DNA of 36,713 nucleotides from JAMLGJ01 sp047972145 (GCA_047972145.1 JBKEAI010000184.1:1-36713); one strand, 5' to 3'. Shown: positions 15,373 through 24,815, numbered from the stretch's first letter. Numbers and translations: made by a program. The notes: a model not told the origin generated them from the sequence alone.

Positions 15373-16497
15373 TCAGAAGTCCTCGTCGAACGCGACGTCA
15401 CCTTCCACGCCGACCTGGTACGCCGACACGGTGCGCTCGAAGAAGTTGGTGAGCTCCTGGACATCCTGGAGCTCCATGAAGGGGAACGGGTTCTTGGATG
15501 CCCACCTGCGGGGCATCCCGAGCTGTGTGAGGCGCTGGTCCGCGATGAACTGGAGGTACTCGCGCATGTCGGTGAGGCTCATGCCCGCTATCCCCTCCGA
15601 CAGCAGGTCCTGCGCGAAGCCGTACTCGACCTCGACCGCCTCGGAGATCATGGTGGTCACACGTTCGGTGAGGTCGTCATCGAACAGGTCGGGTTCCTCG
15701 CGGCGGACCTGGTCGATCACCTCGAACGCGAAGTTCATGTGGCAGGACTCGTCGCGGAAGACCCAGTTCGTGCCCGATGCGAGCCCGTTGAGCAGCCCTT
15801 TGGAGCGTAGGAAGTACACGTACGCGAAGGCCCCGAAGAAGAACAGGCCCTCGATGCATGCAGCGAAGCAGATCAGGTTCAACAGGAACTGCTTGCGGTC
15901 CTCCCTGCTGGACAGCTCGTCGAGGGAGTTGATCGAATCGATCCAACGGAAGCAGAAGTCGCCCTTGGCAGCGATGGAAGGGATGTTCTCGATCGCTGCG
16001 AACGCCTGACGACGCTCCTCGAGGTCGGGGATGTAGTTGTCGAGCAGCGTCAGGTAGAACTGGACGTGTAGGGCCTCTTCGTAGAGCTGGCGGCTCAGGT
16101 ACATCCTCGCCTCGGGCGAGTTGATGTGCTTGTAGAGGTTGAGCACCAGGTTGTTCGACACGATCGAGTCACCCGTTGCGAAGAACGCCACCAGCCGGCT
16201 GATCAGGTGCTTTTCCGCCGGCAACAGCTTGCGCTGGAGATCGACGATGTCGTCGGAGAAGTCGATCTCCTCGACGGTCCACGTGTTGCGGATCGCGTCG
16301 CGGTACATGTCGTAGAACTGCGGGTAGCGCATCGGGCGCAGGGTGAGTCGGAAACCGGGGTCCAACAGGTTCGCGTCGGCCGACTCGCCCGGGGCGGCGG
16401 GGCGACCCGCGGGGTCGGTTTCCAGCGACTGGGGTGCTGGCGGCTGGAGTTCTGACGGTTGTGGGGCTGCGCTCAAAGGGCTCTCGGCGAGTGCCAT
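15373..16497 (-). CDS. nrdB: Ribonucleotide reductase class I, beta subunit (R2)
   Basis: Diiron/radical subunit, 374 residues. Ligands visible: Asp110 in FFATGDSIV, Glu141 and His144 in LYEEALHVQFY, then further Glu in CIEGLFFFG and Glu/His in RDESCHMNF. Tyr148 lies four residues after His144, the position of the radical tyrosine, so it is not a Phe-type class Ic R2 despite strong overall likeness to the Chlamydia-type sequence. The N-terminal 45 residues are Pro/Ala rich. ATG has GGAG 8 nt upstream. It follows nrdA by 99 nt on the same strand; the C-terminal tail ends DVAFDEDF, fitting the peptide that docks on R1. Confidence 0.96.
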   Translation of the reverse strand: MALAESPLSAAPQPSELQPPAPQSLETDPAGRPAAPGESADANLLDPGFRLTLRPMRYPQFYDMYRDAIRNTWTVEEIDFSDDIVDLQRKLLPAEKHLISRLVAFFATGDSIVSNNLVLNLYKHINSPEARMYLSRQLYEEALHVQFYLTLLDNYIPDLEERRQAFAAIENIPSIAAKGDFCFRWIDSINSLDELSSREDRKQFLLNLICFAACIEGLFFFGAFAYVYFLRSKGLLNGLASGTNWVFRDESCHMNFAFEVIDQVRREEPDLFDDDLTERVTTMISEAVEVEYGFAQDLLSEGIAGMSLTDMREYLQFIADQRLTQLGMPRRWASKNPFPFMELQDVQELTNFFERTVSAYQVGVEGDVAFDEDF

Positions 16498-16596
16498 CGT
16501 GTTGTCTCCTCGTGTTCGGTTCTCAGCTCAGGGCGTCTGTCGGTGGGTTCGTGGTGGTAACGGGGTCGTGGTGGTAGCGGCCGGGGTTTGCCGGTG

Positions 16597-19254
16597 CTAC
16601 TGGCAGGCCTCGCATGCGTCGGGGTTCTCCAGCGAGCAGGCGAGCGCCTCCTCGTCGGTGTATTCACGACCCGTCGGTGCCGGCTGGGACTCGCCCCCGT
16701 CGTGGGGGCCCTCGCCATTGCCGCTGGGCCCTGCGTTGTCGGTCTGCTTGATGCGGGTGGCGGGTCGGCTACGCAGGTAGTAGGTGGTCTTGATCCCCGA
16801 CTTCCAGGCGTGCATGTACATCGATGAGAGCTTGGGGATCTTGGGGGCTTCCATGAACAGGTTCAGCGACTGCGACTGGTCGATGTAGGCACCGCGCCCG
16901 GCGGCCATGTCGATCAACGAGCGCATCGGAAGCTCCCAGGCCGTGCGGTACACGTCCTTGATGTCCTCGGGGATCGCCCCGATGCCCTGGATCGAGCCCT
17001 CGTTGCGCTTGATCGCAGTGATGACGTCCTCGTTCCAAAGCCCGCGGGACTGAAGCTCGCGCACCAGGTAGGTGTTGATCTGGAGGAACTCCCCCGAGAG
17101 CGTCTCGCGCTTGAACAGGTTGGACACCTGGGGCTCGATGCACTCGTAGCAACCTGCGATCGATGCGATCGTGGCGGTCGGCGCTATGGCGATCATCAGC
17201 GAGTTGCGCAGTCCGTGCTGGGAGATCCGCGCCCGGAGCGTCTCCCAGCGCTGCGGGTCGCTCGGGGTGACCCCCCAGAGGTCGAACTGGAGCTCCCCCG
17301 CAGCGGCGCGGGTCAACTCGTAGCCGGGGTGCGGCCCGCTCACCTCTGCCAACTCCGTGCTCGCCCACAGTGCGTTGAAGTAGATCTCCTCGGAGATCCG
17401 CGTCGACAGCTCGCGCGCCTCGTCGCAGTCGAAGGCCAGGCCCAGCTTGAAGAACACGTCCTGGAGCCCCATCATGCCCAGGCCCACCGGTCGCCACCTG
17501 TCGTTGGAGGTGCCGGCCTCATCCGTCGGGTAGAAGTTGATGTCGATCACCCGGTCGAGGTAGGGCACCGCCGTGCGCACCACCTCGGCCAGCCGGTCGA
17601 AGTCGAAGGCCATCGCGCCGGTCTCGTCGGGGCGGACCATCGCTCCGAGGTTGACCGAGCCGAGGTTGCACACCGCCGTCTCGTCCTGGTTGGTCACCTC
17701 GAGGATCTCGGTGCACAGGTTCGACAGGTGCACCACCCGCGGCTCCTCGTCGCCGGAGGGGTCCACCGCCACACCGGTCTGGTTGCACTTGAGGTTGGAT
17801 GCGTCCTTGAAGGTCATCCAGCCGTTGCCGGTCTCCGCGAGCGTGCGCATCATGCGCTGGAAGAGCTGGCGCGCGGGAATCTGACGCTCGTAGAGGCCCT
17901 CGGACTCGGCCGCCAGGTAGGCGGCCTCGAAATCCCCGCCGTAGAGGTCGACCAGGTGCGGCACCTTCTTGGGGTCGAACAGGCTCCACTGCCAGTCCTG
18001 CTCCACGCGCTTCATGAACAGGTCGGGCACCCAGTTGGCGATGTTGAGGTTGTGGGCCCGCCGGGCGGTATCGCCCGCGTTGTCCTTGAGCTCGAGGAAC
18101 TCCTCGATGTCGGCGTGCCAGCTCTCCAGGTAGACGCACGCGGCACCCTTGCGACGGCCTCCCTGGTTGACCGCGGCGACCGAGCTGTCGAGGGTCTTGA
18201 GCCACGGGACGATCCCGTTGGACAGACCGTTGGTGCCCTTGATCAGCGAACCGCGGGCCCGGATCCGGCTGTAGGAGAGCCCGATCCCACCGGCGTGCTT
18301 GGACAGCCGGGCGATGTCGCGGTAGCGGTCGTAGATCGCGTCGAGGTTGTCCTGGGGCGAGTCGAGCAGGTAGCAGCTCGACATCTGGGGATGGGTCGTG
18401 CCCGAGTTGAACAGCGTCGGTGAGCTCGGGAGGTACTCGAGCGACGAGATCAGCTCGTAGAAGCGGATCGCCTCCTCCGGAGTGGTGGAAAGACCGCACG
18501 CGACCCTCATCAGGAAGTGCTGGGGAGTCTCGATGACCCGACGGCTCCGGGGGTGCTTGAGCAGGTAGCGGTCATAGACGGTCCGCAGTCCGAAGAAGCC
18601 GTATAGCCAGTTGCGCTCGGGCAGGATCGCGTCGTTGAGCTTGCGCGAGTTGCGGGCCACGAACTCGGCGGTCTGCTCGCCGATCAGACCCTCGTCGGCG
18701 CCGAGTTGCACCGATTGGCTGAACGAGTAGATGTCCTGGTTCTGCACCTCCTTGTCGATCACCGTGGCGAGCAACCGGGCGGCGAGGCGCGAGTAGTTCG
18801 GTTCCTCGGAGATGAGCCCTGCTGCGGTGCGGATCGACAGCTCGTCGAGCTCTTCGGTGGTCGCTCCGTCGACGAGCCCCGAGATGGTGCGGGTGGCCAC
18901 CCGCATCGGGTCCACGTTCTCCAGACCGTTGGCGCACCTGGCCACCGCCTTGACGATCTTGTTGACATCGACCGCCTCGCTGGTGCCATCACGCTTGGTC
19001 ACCCGCATCGTCGACCCCGTCGGGGTATCCGCGACATCGCTCACGACAGCGATGGTCGGCTCGTCGGGCTCCTCCGACGGTCCTCGCGTTGGGGCATCGT
19101 CGAGCACCATCGGTTCGTCCGCGAGCAGCGATGCCTGGAGCGGCGCCTGGTCGCGGGTTGCATCCTTCAGCTCGGCATCCTGTAGCTCGGTGCCTGGTAG
19201 CTCGGCATCCTGTAGCTCGGTGTCCTGTAGCTCGGTGTCCTGGGTCAAGGTCAC
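16597..19254 (-). CDS. nrdA: Ribonucleotide reductase class I, alpha subunit (R1)
   Basis: Catalytic subunit, about 885 residues. It begins with a repeat-rich stretch (TELQD/AELQD units), then an ATP-cone (MRVTKRDGTSEAVDVNKIV), then the R1 barrel: first redox Cys in MSSCYLLDS, N-x-C-x-E in LSNLCTEILEV, second redox Cys in AVCNLGSVNL. The C terminus has the CEACQ pair that relays electrons. GTG at 19254 is chosen: AGGGGG lies about 10 nt upstream, and the frame open to 19386 would give an Arg/His-rich start unlike any R1. The ATP-cone indicates dATP feedback. Transcription is probably under NrdR control (see 19380-19427). Confidence 0.95.
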   Translation of the reverse strand: MTLTQDTELQDTELQDAELPGTELQDAELKDATRDQAPLQASLLADEPMVLDDAPTRGPSEEPDEPTIAVVSDVADTPTGSTMRVTKRDGTSEAVDVNKIVKAVARCANGLENVDPMRVATRTISGLVDGATTEELDELSIRTAAGLISEEPNYSRLAARLLATVIDKEVQNQDIYSFSQSVQLGADEGLIGEQTAEFVARNSRKLNDAILPERNWLYGFFGLRTVYDRYLLKHPRSRRVIETPQHFLMRVACGLSTTPEEAIRFYELISSLEYLPSSPTLFNSGTTHPQMSSCYLLDSPQDNLDAIYDRYRDIARLSKHAGGIGLSYSRIRARGSLIKGTNGLSNGIVPWLKTLDSSVAAVNQGGRRKGAACVYLESWHADIEEFLELKDNAGDTARRAHNLNIANWVPDLFMKRVEQDWQWSLFDPKKVPHLVDLYGGDFEAAYLAAESEGLYERQIPARQLFQRMMRTLAETGNGWMTFKDASNLKCNQTGVAVDPSGDEEPRVVHLSNLCTEILEVTNQDETAVCNLGSVNLGAMVRPDETGAMAFDFDRLAEVVRTAVPYLDRVIDINFYPTDEAGTSNDRWRPVGLGMMGLQDVFFKLGLAFDCDEARELSTRISEEIYFNALWASTELAEVSGPHPGYELTRAAAGELQFDLWGVTPSDPQRWETLRARISQHGLRNSLMIAIAPTATIASIAGCYECIEPQVSNLFKRETLSGEFLQINTYLVRELQSRGLWNEDVITAIKRNEGSIQGIGAIPEDIKDVYRTAWELPMRSLIDMAAGRGAYIDQSQSLNLFMEAPKIPKLSSMYMHAWKSGIKTTYYLRSRPATRIKQTDNAGPSGNGEGPHDGGESQPAPTGREYTDEEALACSLENPDACEACQ
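19166..19240 (-). repeat. 15-bp tandem repeat at the start of nrdA
   Basis: Five 15-bp units (like tgtagctcggtgtcc on the plus strand) in frame, encoding (T/A)EL(Q/P)(D/G) five-residue repeats just before the ATP-cone. Not part of normal R1 proteins. Confidence 0.8.
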
Positions 19255-19379
19255 TTCGAGTTTCCCCCTGATCAACTTGGGCGTGCTGTGCTGAGGCGGT
19301 CGGACCTCCGGCTGTCCAGCGCAATGGCTTTCCCGCCTGTGGTCGTGTAACCACTGTCTGTCGTGAACCAGGACCGGAA

Positions 19380-19427
19380 ACACCACATGTTGTGGCTACC
19401 CCGGCCCGTCGCCCCAAGATCTTGGGG
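19380..19427. promoter_or_regulatory. Pair of NrdR-box-like palindromes
   Basis: Box 1, acaccacatgttgtgg (19380-19395), and box 2, ccccaagatcttgggg (19412-19427, a perfect 16-bp palindrome), are separated by exactly 16 nt, so centres are 32 bp apart, about three helical turns. Both fit the NrdR consensus core C-w-A-n-A-T-n-T-w-G. Paired boxes at this spacing upstream of RNR genes are the known NrdR arrangement. The boxes lie just downstream of the predicted promoter. Confidence 0.75.
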
Positions 19428-19439
19428 GACAGGGATGTA

Positions 19440-19469
19440 ATTACAGTCGTGCAACATGGCCCGAGTCAA
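19440..19469 (-). promoter_or_regulatory. Sigma70-like promoter of nrdAB
   Basis: Minus-strand TTGACT (19464-19469), 18-nt spacer, TGTAAT (19440-19445), each five of six to consensus. Predicted transcription start near 19433 gives a 5' UTR of about 180 nt that contains both NrdR-like boxes. Confidence 0.65.
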
Positions 19470-19675
19470 GCATTTCCGAAACCTCGCTGTGCGTCACAGG
19501 ATCAGCCACGCGCGGTGACAAAAGGACCCCGTGTGGGCATCGCTCGGCTACGGTCCGAAGCGATGCCCCTGGATCGACCCGCTTGGACCCGCACCCGCTC
19601 GCCCAGCGCCTGGAGTCCTCGTCGCAGCGCCCAGTACCCCCCTGGAGAGGCCCAGCCGCGGGAGTACCGACCCTG

Positions 19676-20572
19676 ATGGCACCGGAGCGTGACTTCGGAC
19701 CGCGCCCGATCTGGGACCCCGAGGCGATTCCGGCCGCCACGATCATCCCCCTGCGCGATGGCCCTGACGGGCTCGAGGTGCTCATGCTGCGCCGCGACAC
19801 CAAGCTGACCTTCGCGGGCGGCAGCTGGGTGTTCCCCGGCGGGCGCATCGATCCCGAGGACTTCACCCGCCCGCCCGAGGACCCACCCACCCACGACGAC
19901 CTGGAAGCCGCAGCACGCGTTGCGGTGGCGCGCGAGCTCGACGAGGAGGCCGGCATCGCCGTGGACCCGATGACGGTCCGCAGGTGGTCCCAGTGGACCC
20001 CACCACCCGAGGTCGACCGCGAGCCGGCGCTGCGCAAGCACCGCTTCACCACCGCGTTCTACGTCGGGGTCGCGATCGGCGACACCGACCACGTGGTGGT
20101 CGACGACGGTGAGATCCGGGGGTTCCGTTGGACTACACCCCGCGCAATGCTCGCAGCACACGCCGCAGGCGAGGTGAGCGTGGTGCCACCCACCTTCATC
20201 ACCCTCGAGCACCTGACGCCCTTCCAGCGCCCCGCGGAGGTCCTCCTCGGTGCTCCGGGGGCACGCAACGGACCCGCAGATGTGGAGCACTTCTCCACCC
20301 GGGTCGGTCTCACCGACGGCGGTTGGGCGGCGCTGTACCACGGCGACGCCTCCTACGAGGGCGCCGACCTCGACACTCCGGGCCCGCGGCACCGCATGTG
20401 GATGGACGAGCTCCCGTGGCGCTACGAACGCTCGGATCCGACCGGCAGCGGATCCCGACCCCGGCGCGCAGCCGGGACCAGCACTGCTACCGAAACCAGC
20501 ACTGCTACCGAAACCAGCACTGCCACCGAAACCAGCACTGCTGGCGAATCCAAGGGATCGCAGGCGTCATGA
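19676..20572 (+). CDS. NUDIX hydrolase with repeat-bearing tail
   Basis: About 298 residues. The NUDIX box is recognisable as GGRIDPEDF, an insertion of about 20 residues, then ARVAVARELDEEAGI, giving the R-E-x-x-E-E-x-G metal site; the insertion between the first Gly and the helix resembles that of NUDT19/RP2-type NUDIX proteins. It likely hydrolyses a nucleoside-diphosphate-linked compound (CoA-like substrates are known in that branch), but the substrate is not determined. ATG 19676 is chosen, with GGGAG 12 nt upstream; a TTG at 19583 would add 31 low-complexity residues. The C terminus has STATET repeats. It overlaps the next gene by 4 nt (ATGA). Confidence 0.85.
   Translation: MAPERDFGPRPIWDPEAIPAATIIPLRDGPDGLEVLMLRRDTKLTFAGGSWVFPGGRIDPEDFTRPPEDPPTHDDLEAAARVAVARELDEEAGIAVDPMTVRRWSQWTPPPEVDREPALRKHRFTTAFYVGVAIGDTDHVVVDDGEIRGFRWTTPRAMLAAHAAGEVSVVPPTFITLEHLTPFQRPAEVLLGAPGARNGPADVEHFSTRVGLTDGGWAALYHGDASYEGADLDTPGPRHRMWMDELPWRYERSDPTGSGSRPRRAAGTSTATETSTATETSTATETSTAGESKGSQAS
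20477..20548 (+). repeat. 18-bp tandem repeat in the NUDIX gene tail
   Basis: Four 18-bp units (accagcactgctaccgaa and variants), in frame, encoding TSTATE repeats near the C terminus. Confidence 0.9.
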
Positions 20573-20772
20573 ACGAACCACACGGAGGATCCGAGCCCGG
20601 AGAGCTCGATGCGCCTGAGACGATCACCTGCGTCGACTGCGGAGGCACCTGTGGCCTCCTCACCCATCCCCCGACCGACGACGAGGGCCGGGTGGTCGGT
20701 TTCCGCGCCGGAGACGTGGTCGCCTACCGCTGCGCGGACTGCCTGGACCGTTGGGACATCGTGCTCGAGTGA
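20569..20772 (+). CDS. Small CxxC zinc-binding-like protein
   Basis: 67 residues with two Cys pairs, ITCVDCGGTCGLL and YRCADCLDRW, separated by a 25-residue stretch, which suggests a zinc knuckle. The ATG overlaps the NUDIX stop by 4 nt, so the two are co-translated. No family is recognised; a DNA- or protein-binding role would be guesswork. Confidence 0.75.
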   Translation: MNEPHGGSEPGELDAPETITCVDCGGTCGLLTHPPTDDEGRVVGFRAGDVVAYRCADCLDRWDIVLE

Positions 20773-20793
20773 CGGGCCCTCGAAGGGTCGGCG

Positions 20794-23700
20794 TCAGCGC
20801 TGGGTGACGTCGCGCAGCACCAGTGACTCCGCAGCCGCGGTGTCGGTCACATCGGTGACCTCCAGGGATCGGCCACGGTCGACCAGCACCACGACCACGG
20901 TGCCGGCGGGACCGGGCCTGACCACGACCTCGGTGGCCACGGGATGCAGCGACTCGACCGCCAGACGCCCCGGCCGCTGTGCCACGACGAGCAGGCGACG
21001 GTCGGTTCGGCTCACCGCGGCCGGCGCGGCCTGCACCCGTCCGCACACCAGCGAGTCGACCTGTTCACCGTTGGCGAGAGCGGCGTTCATCGAGTGCAGC
21101 ACCGCTGACCACCGCTGTTGGGTGTGTGCATCGAGGCGTCGCACCGCGGAGGACAGGTCCCGCTGTTCGGGAGCGAGGCCACCACCGCGGGAGCTCGGGA
21201 TCCGCTCCGCGGAGCGCCTCGCAGCGGCCTCGGCGCTGGTCGGGGCGGCCCCGGTGCCCGAAAGACCGCCGGTCTGCGGGGATGGGTCGACCCAACCCTC
21301 GGCTGCGGTGGGCAACGGTCCGCGGCGCACGCGGCGGGGAGGACGACGGTCCGCGGGGTCCTTGCGCTTCGAGCGTCGTAGCCCGCGCCGCTGGGCGTGG
21401 GCAGGCTCCGGTACCGCACCGAACGGTGGCACCGACGCTGCGGCCGGTTCAGGGGCGAAGGGCACCGGCGCAGTGGGTTCCTGAGGCGTGGGTTCCTGAG
21501 GCGTGGGTTCGTCCGACGCGGGTCGGTAGGGGGGCGGCTCGGACACAGCCGGTTCGGACACAGCCGGTTCGGACACAGCGGGCTCGGAGACAGCCGGTTC
21601 GGACACAGGGCTTTCGGACCCATCACCTTCGGGGGCGAACGGTGGAGCCTGACCGGCGGCTGGTGTGGTCGCCGGCCCGGCGGCATCCCCGGTGTCATAG
21701 AACGCGTCACTGAGCAGCACGGCGATGGCGGTGGCGGCTGGATCAAGGGCAACCTCACCGGCGTGCCGCGTTCGGGGAGCCGTGTCGAGGACCTGCGGAC
21801 CGTCCTCGAGCAGTCCGTACAGAGCGAGCAGGGCGAGCGCCTCGTTGGAGTCCGCTGCAAGCGTGGTGACCGACGCTCCGTCGAGCACCGCCACCGAGAG
21901 AATCTGTTCGGTCTGGAGGGGGGCGCCCACGTCGAGTTGTGCCCCCACCCCGGGAGGTGCCTGGAGCGCCGCAGCCACGGGTGCAGGCAGCCTCGACGGG
22001 TCGAACGGCGGTGGCCGCGGAACGGTACGCGCGACGGGTGCCACTGGTCCTGCGGTGGCCGGGGTAGGTCGGCCAGGTGCTGTGGGAGCGCTGAGCGGTC
22101 CGAGGCCCGGTAGCGGGCTGGTGAGTGGTGCAGGTTGGACAGTCGGTGCAGGTCGGACAGTCGGTGCAGGTTGGACAGTCTGTGCAGGTTGGACAGTCGG
22201 TGTGGGCACGGCCGGCCGGGCAACACGTTTGAACTCCGCTCCGGTGTCGGCGAGTGCTTCCAGCGGAGGCACCCTCGACGCCATCGTGGCCGGGATCAGC
22301 GAAGCGAGCACCCCGGCGAACACCGCTACAACTGCGACGGCCGCCACCGAGGCGACGGGTATGGAGAACACACCCAATCCGAGCGATCCGAGCACCCACA
22401 CCGCGCCCGCGGCAGCAGCGGTTCCCCCGGCGATGCCGAGGAGCGTTCCCACCGAGGAGAACGAGACCCCCTCGAGCAGCACCATGCGCAACAACGAACG
22501 ACGCGACGAGCCGGCCACCCGCAGCAGCCCGAACTCACGGCGGCGCTCCCCCACCGACAGAACCAGCGTGTTGATCACCCCGACCAGCGCCTGGAGCAGC
22601 GTGAAGAGCAACATCCAGACCACGACGCGTTCGAACCCGCGCAGGATCTCGCCACGGTCACCCACGAACTCGTCGGGGCTGGTGACCGCAGTGACGCCAT
22701 AGGACGATGCGAGCTCTTCCACCTGTTGGACGGTCTGCGGGTTCCCGTCGGTCTTGACCAGGGCAGCGAGGTCCTGTGTGGCGGGGACCTGCCTCATCAA
22801 CACCTGACGGTCGGTGACCAGATCCCCGAGGATCGCGCTCGAACCCCGGTACACCCCCGAGATGGTCAGCTGCTCGAACCCTCCCGAGTAGAAATCGACC
22901 GGTGCCACGTCGCCGACACCCAGACCGGTTTGCGATGCCAGCCGTTGCGAGATCCACGCGGAGCCGGTGGGAAGCCCCTCGGGCTGCTCGCCCACGAACT
23001 CGGGCGACACGACCTGGGTCGCGGCATCGCCGTCGAGTCCGGTCATTCGAACCGGTGTTCCGCCGATTCCACCACGGCCGAGCTGCCAGCCGCTGGCGCC
23101 ATCCACACCCTCGACGAAGTCGAGCTGCTGGACCAGCTCCGCGGGGAGCCCGCCGCGGGTGAAGGTCTCCGAGTCGACCACCAGATCGGCGTTCACCAGC
23201 CCGTCGACCGCCTCGTCCAGAGATGCCGTGAAGGACTGTAGGAACACCGCCAGTGCGCTGACCACCAGCACTGCTACGAGGACCGCAGCGGTGGTCGCAG
23301 CGGTCCTGCGCGGGTTCCGTCGGGCATCCCGGGCAGCCACCACGCGCAGCGGCTTGGGTCGGATGGGGAGCACCCTCATCGCCGCTGCCACGCCGAGTGT
23401 GAGGATCGTCGGCACAAGACCCAGCACGAACACCCCGGCGAGCACGATCCCTGCGACGACGGCTGTGGTCGGCACCGCCACCCCTGCGATGACGCACACC
23501 GCTGCGGCCGCTACGGCGAGGATCGCAGCGCGCGATGCGGCCACCGCCGGTACGGGCCACCTGTGCGACGAAGCGGGTTCGGTCTCCGACACCGCCTCGA
23601 TCGGTGCGGCCGAGCAGGCGTTTCGCACCGGTCGCCATGCCGCGACCAGGGTCGCGGCCAAACCGATTCCGACCGCGACCGCCGCGGCCTGGACGCTCAG

Positions 23701-24807
23701 CAGCGGGCCTGCCGTGGGTACGGCCGTGCCCATCGTGCCCAACGCCTTTTCGATGAGCACCGCCGACAGCAGGCCAAGCGGCAACCCGACCAACGACGAC
23801 ACCAGCGCGAGGATCACCGCCTCACCCAGGGCAGCACGGCGCAACTGCGCACGCGAGGCCCCGACCAACCTGAACCCGGCGAAGGTGCGGCGTCGTTGCG
23901 AATGCAGCAATGCCAAGGAGTTCCCCACCGTCACCATGCCCACCAGCAGTGCGAGCACGCCGAAGCCGGTGACCAGCACCCGCACCAACGTGAAGCTCCG
24001 GGTGAGCGACTCCTGTGTGTGGATCGCAGCGGTCGGGCCGTCGGTCACCTCGACCCCTGAGGGGACCATCGAGGCGATCTGTGACATCACAGCGCCGACA
24101 TCTGCGCCATCGGAGATGCGAACAGCGATCCTGTTGTCGTCGATCGGCTGGTCGAGCACCAGGCGCGCCTCGTCGGTGGTCATCATCACGAGGCTGGAGC
24201 CCTCCGCCCGACCGGCGCTGCCGGAATCGACCACTCCAACCACCTCGTAGTCGCCGAAGCCTGCCCGACCCGCGACCCTCACCTGATCCCCGATGCCGAC
24301 CCCGGCCACCTCGGCGCTCCGTGAGTCGAGAACCACCTCGTCGCCGGTCTCGGGGCCCCTGCCCTCGGTGATCTCGAGGTTCGACACCTCCGGGTCCTCG
24401 GGCCAGTTGGTGAGCAGCGGCTGCTCGGAGAGCCCGAGCGAAGCGACGGGAGCCCCCTGGGGCCCCAGCACGAGCGCGGTGCCCTCCACCCGGTGCGAAG
24501 CCGACTCCACGCCTTGGACCGACGACACGGCCTGCGCCAACTCGGCGGGCACCAGACGGCGGACCTTTTCGAGGGGTGACTCGTATGCGACCGAACCCTC
24601 GATCACCACCTCGGCATCGTCCGCCGAGACGATGGCCAACTCGTCGAGGCCCGATCCGATCCGCCCGAGCAGGCCGAGCGTCCCGGCGAGGTAGCCCACC
24701 CCCAGCGCGATCGACACGCCGGCGAGCACCAGTCGCCGCCGTTGGCGCAACAGCGCGCGCAGAATCACGAACCTGTGCCCGGACGGGGCGCCCCGCGCTC
24801 TACGCAT
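20794..24807 (-). CDS. Large FtsX-family ABC transporter permease with long cytoplasmic extension
   Basis: About 1337 residues, far longer than the usual 800-850. The first 860 or so contain an N-terminal helix (LVLAGVSIALGVGYLAGTLGLL), a MacB-type periplasmic region, an FtsX four-helix module (TLVRVLVTGFGVLALLVGM onward), a second helix group, a second periplasmic region (AVFLQSF onward) and a C-terminal FtsX module (FGLLRVAGSSRRSLLRMVLLE). The remaining 480 residues are Pro/Ala/Glu rich with repeats (SEPAV, TVQPAP), a basic patch (RRGLRRSKRKDPADRR) and a C-terminal domain (EQVDSLVCGRV, RRLLVVAQRPGR) resembling a bacterial PH-like domain. Start at 24807 is preceded by TACTGT 8 nt upstream; a GTG at 24831 is the alternative. 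No partner ATPase gene is adjacent. Confidence 0.88.
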   Translation of the reverse strand: MRRARGAPSGHRFVILRALLRQRRRLVLAGVSIALGVGYLAGTLGLLGRIGSGLDELAIVSADDAEVVIEGSVAYESPLEKVRRLVPAELAQAVSSVQGVESASHRVEGTALVLGPQGAPVASLGLSEQPLLTNWPEDPEVSNLEITEGRGPETGDEVVLDSRSAEVAGVGIGDQVRVAGRAGFGDYEVVGVVDSGSAGRAEGSSLVMMTTDEARLVLDQPIDDNRIAVRISDGADVGAVMSQIASMVPSGVEVTDGPTAAIHTQESLTRSFTLVRVLVTGFGVLALLVGMVTVGNSLALLHSQRRRTFAGFRLVGASRAQLRRAALGEAVILALVSSLVGLPLGLLSAVLIEKALGTMGTAVPTAGPLLSVQAAAVAVGIGLAATLVAAWRPVRNACSAAPIEAVSETEPASSHRWPVPAVAASRAAILAVAAAAVCVIAGVAVPTTAVVAGIVLAGVFVLGLVPTILTLGVAAAMRVLPIRPKPLRVVAARDARRNPRRTAATTAAVLVAVLVVSALAVFLQSFTASLDEAVDGLVNADLVVDSETFTRGGLPAELVQQLDFVEGVDGASGWQLGRGGIGGTPVRMTGLDGDAATQVVSPEFVGEQPEGLPTGSAWISQRLASQTGLGVGDVAPVDFYSGGFEQLTISGVYRGSSAILGDLVTDRQVLMRQVPATQDLAALVKTDGNPQTVQQVEELASSYGVTAVTSPDEFVGDRGEILRGFERVVVWMLLFTLLQALVGVINTLVLSVGERRREFGLLRVAGSSRRSLLRMVLLEGVSFSSVGTLLGIAGGTAAAAGAVWVLGSLGLGVFSIPVASVAAVAVVAVFAGVLASLIPATMASRVPPLEALADTGAEFKRVARPAVPTPTVQPAQTVQPAPTVRPAPTVQPAPLTSPLPGLGPLSAPTAPGRPTPATAGPVAPVARTVPRPPPFDPSRLPAPVAAALQAPPGVGAQLDVGAPLQTEQILSVAVLDGASVTTLAADSNEALALLALYGLLEDGPQVLDTAPRTRHAGEVALDPAATAIAVLLSDAFYDTGDAAGPATTPAAGQAPPFAPEGDGSESPVSEPAVSEPAVSEPAVSEPAVSEPPPYRPASDEPTPQEPTPQEPTAPVPFAPEPAAASVPPFGAVPEPAHAQRRGLRRSKRKDPADRRPPRRVRRGPLPTAAEGWVDPSPQTGGLSGTGAAPTSAEAAARRSAERIPSSRGGGLAPEQRDLSSAVRRLDAHTQQRWSAVLHSMNAALANGEQVDSLVCGRVQAAPAAVSRTDRRLLVVAQRPGRLAVESLHPVATEVVVRPGPAGTVVVVLVDRGRSLEVTDVTDTAAAESLVLRDVTQR
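21535..21609 (-). repeat. 15-bp tandem repeat (SEPAV)
   Basis: Five 15-bp units (cggttcggacacagc and variants) in frame in the extension of the FtsX-like permease, encoding SEPAV repeats. Confidence 0.9.
22127..22198 (-). repeat. 18-bp tandem repeat (TVQPAP)
   Basis: Four 18-bp units (ggtgcaggttggacagtc and variants), in frame, at the junction between the last membrane helix and the Pro-rich extension of the FtsX-like permease. Confidence 0.9.
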
Positions 24808-24815
24808 GTGGATCG

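Noticed and set aside
17215..18423. 402-residue plus-strand frame inside nrdA
   Set aside because: Antisense shadow of the conserved R1 barrel.
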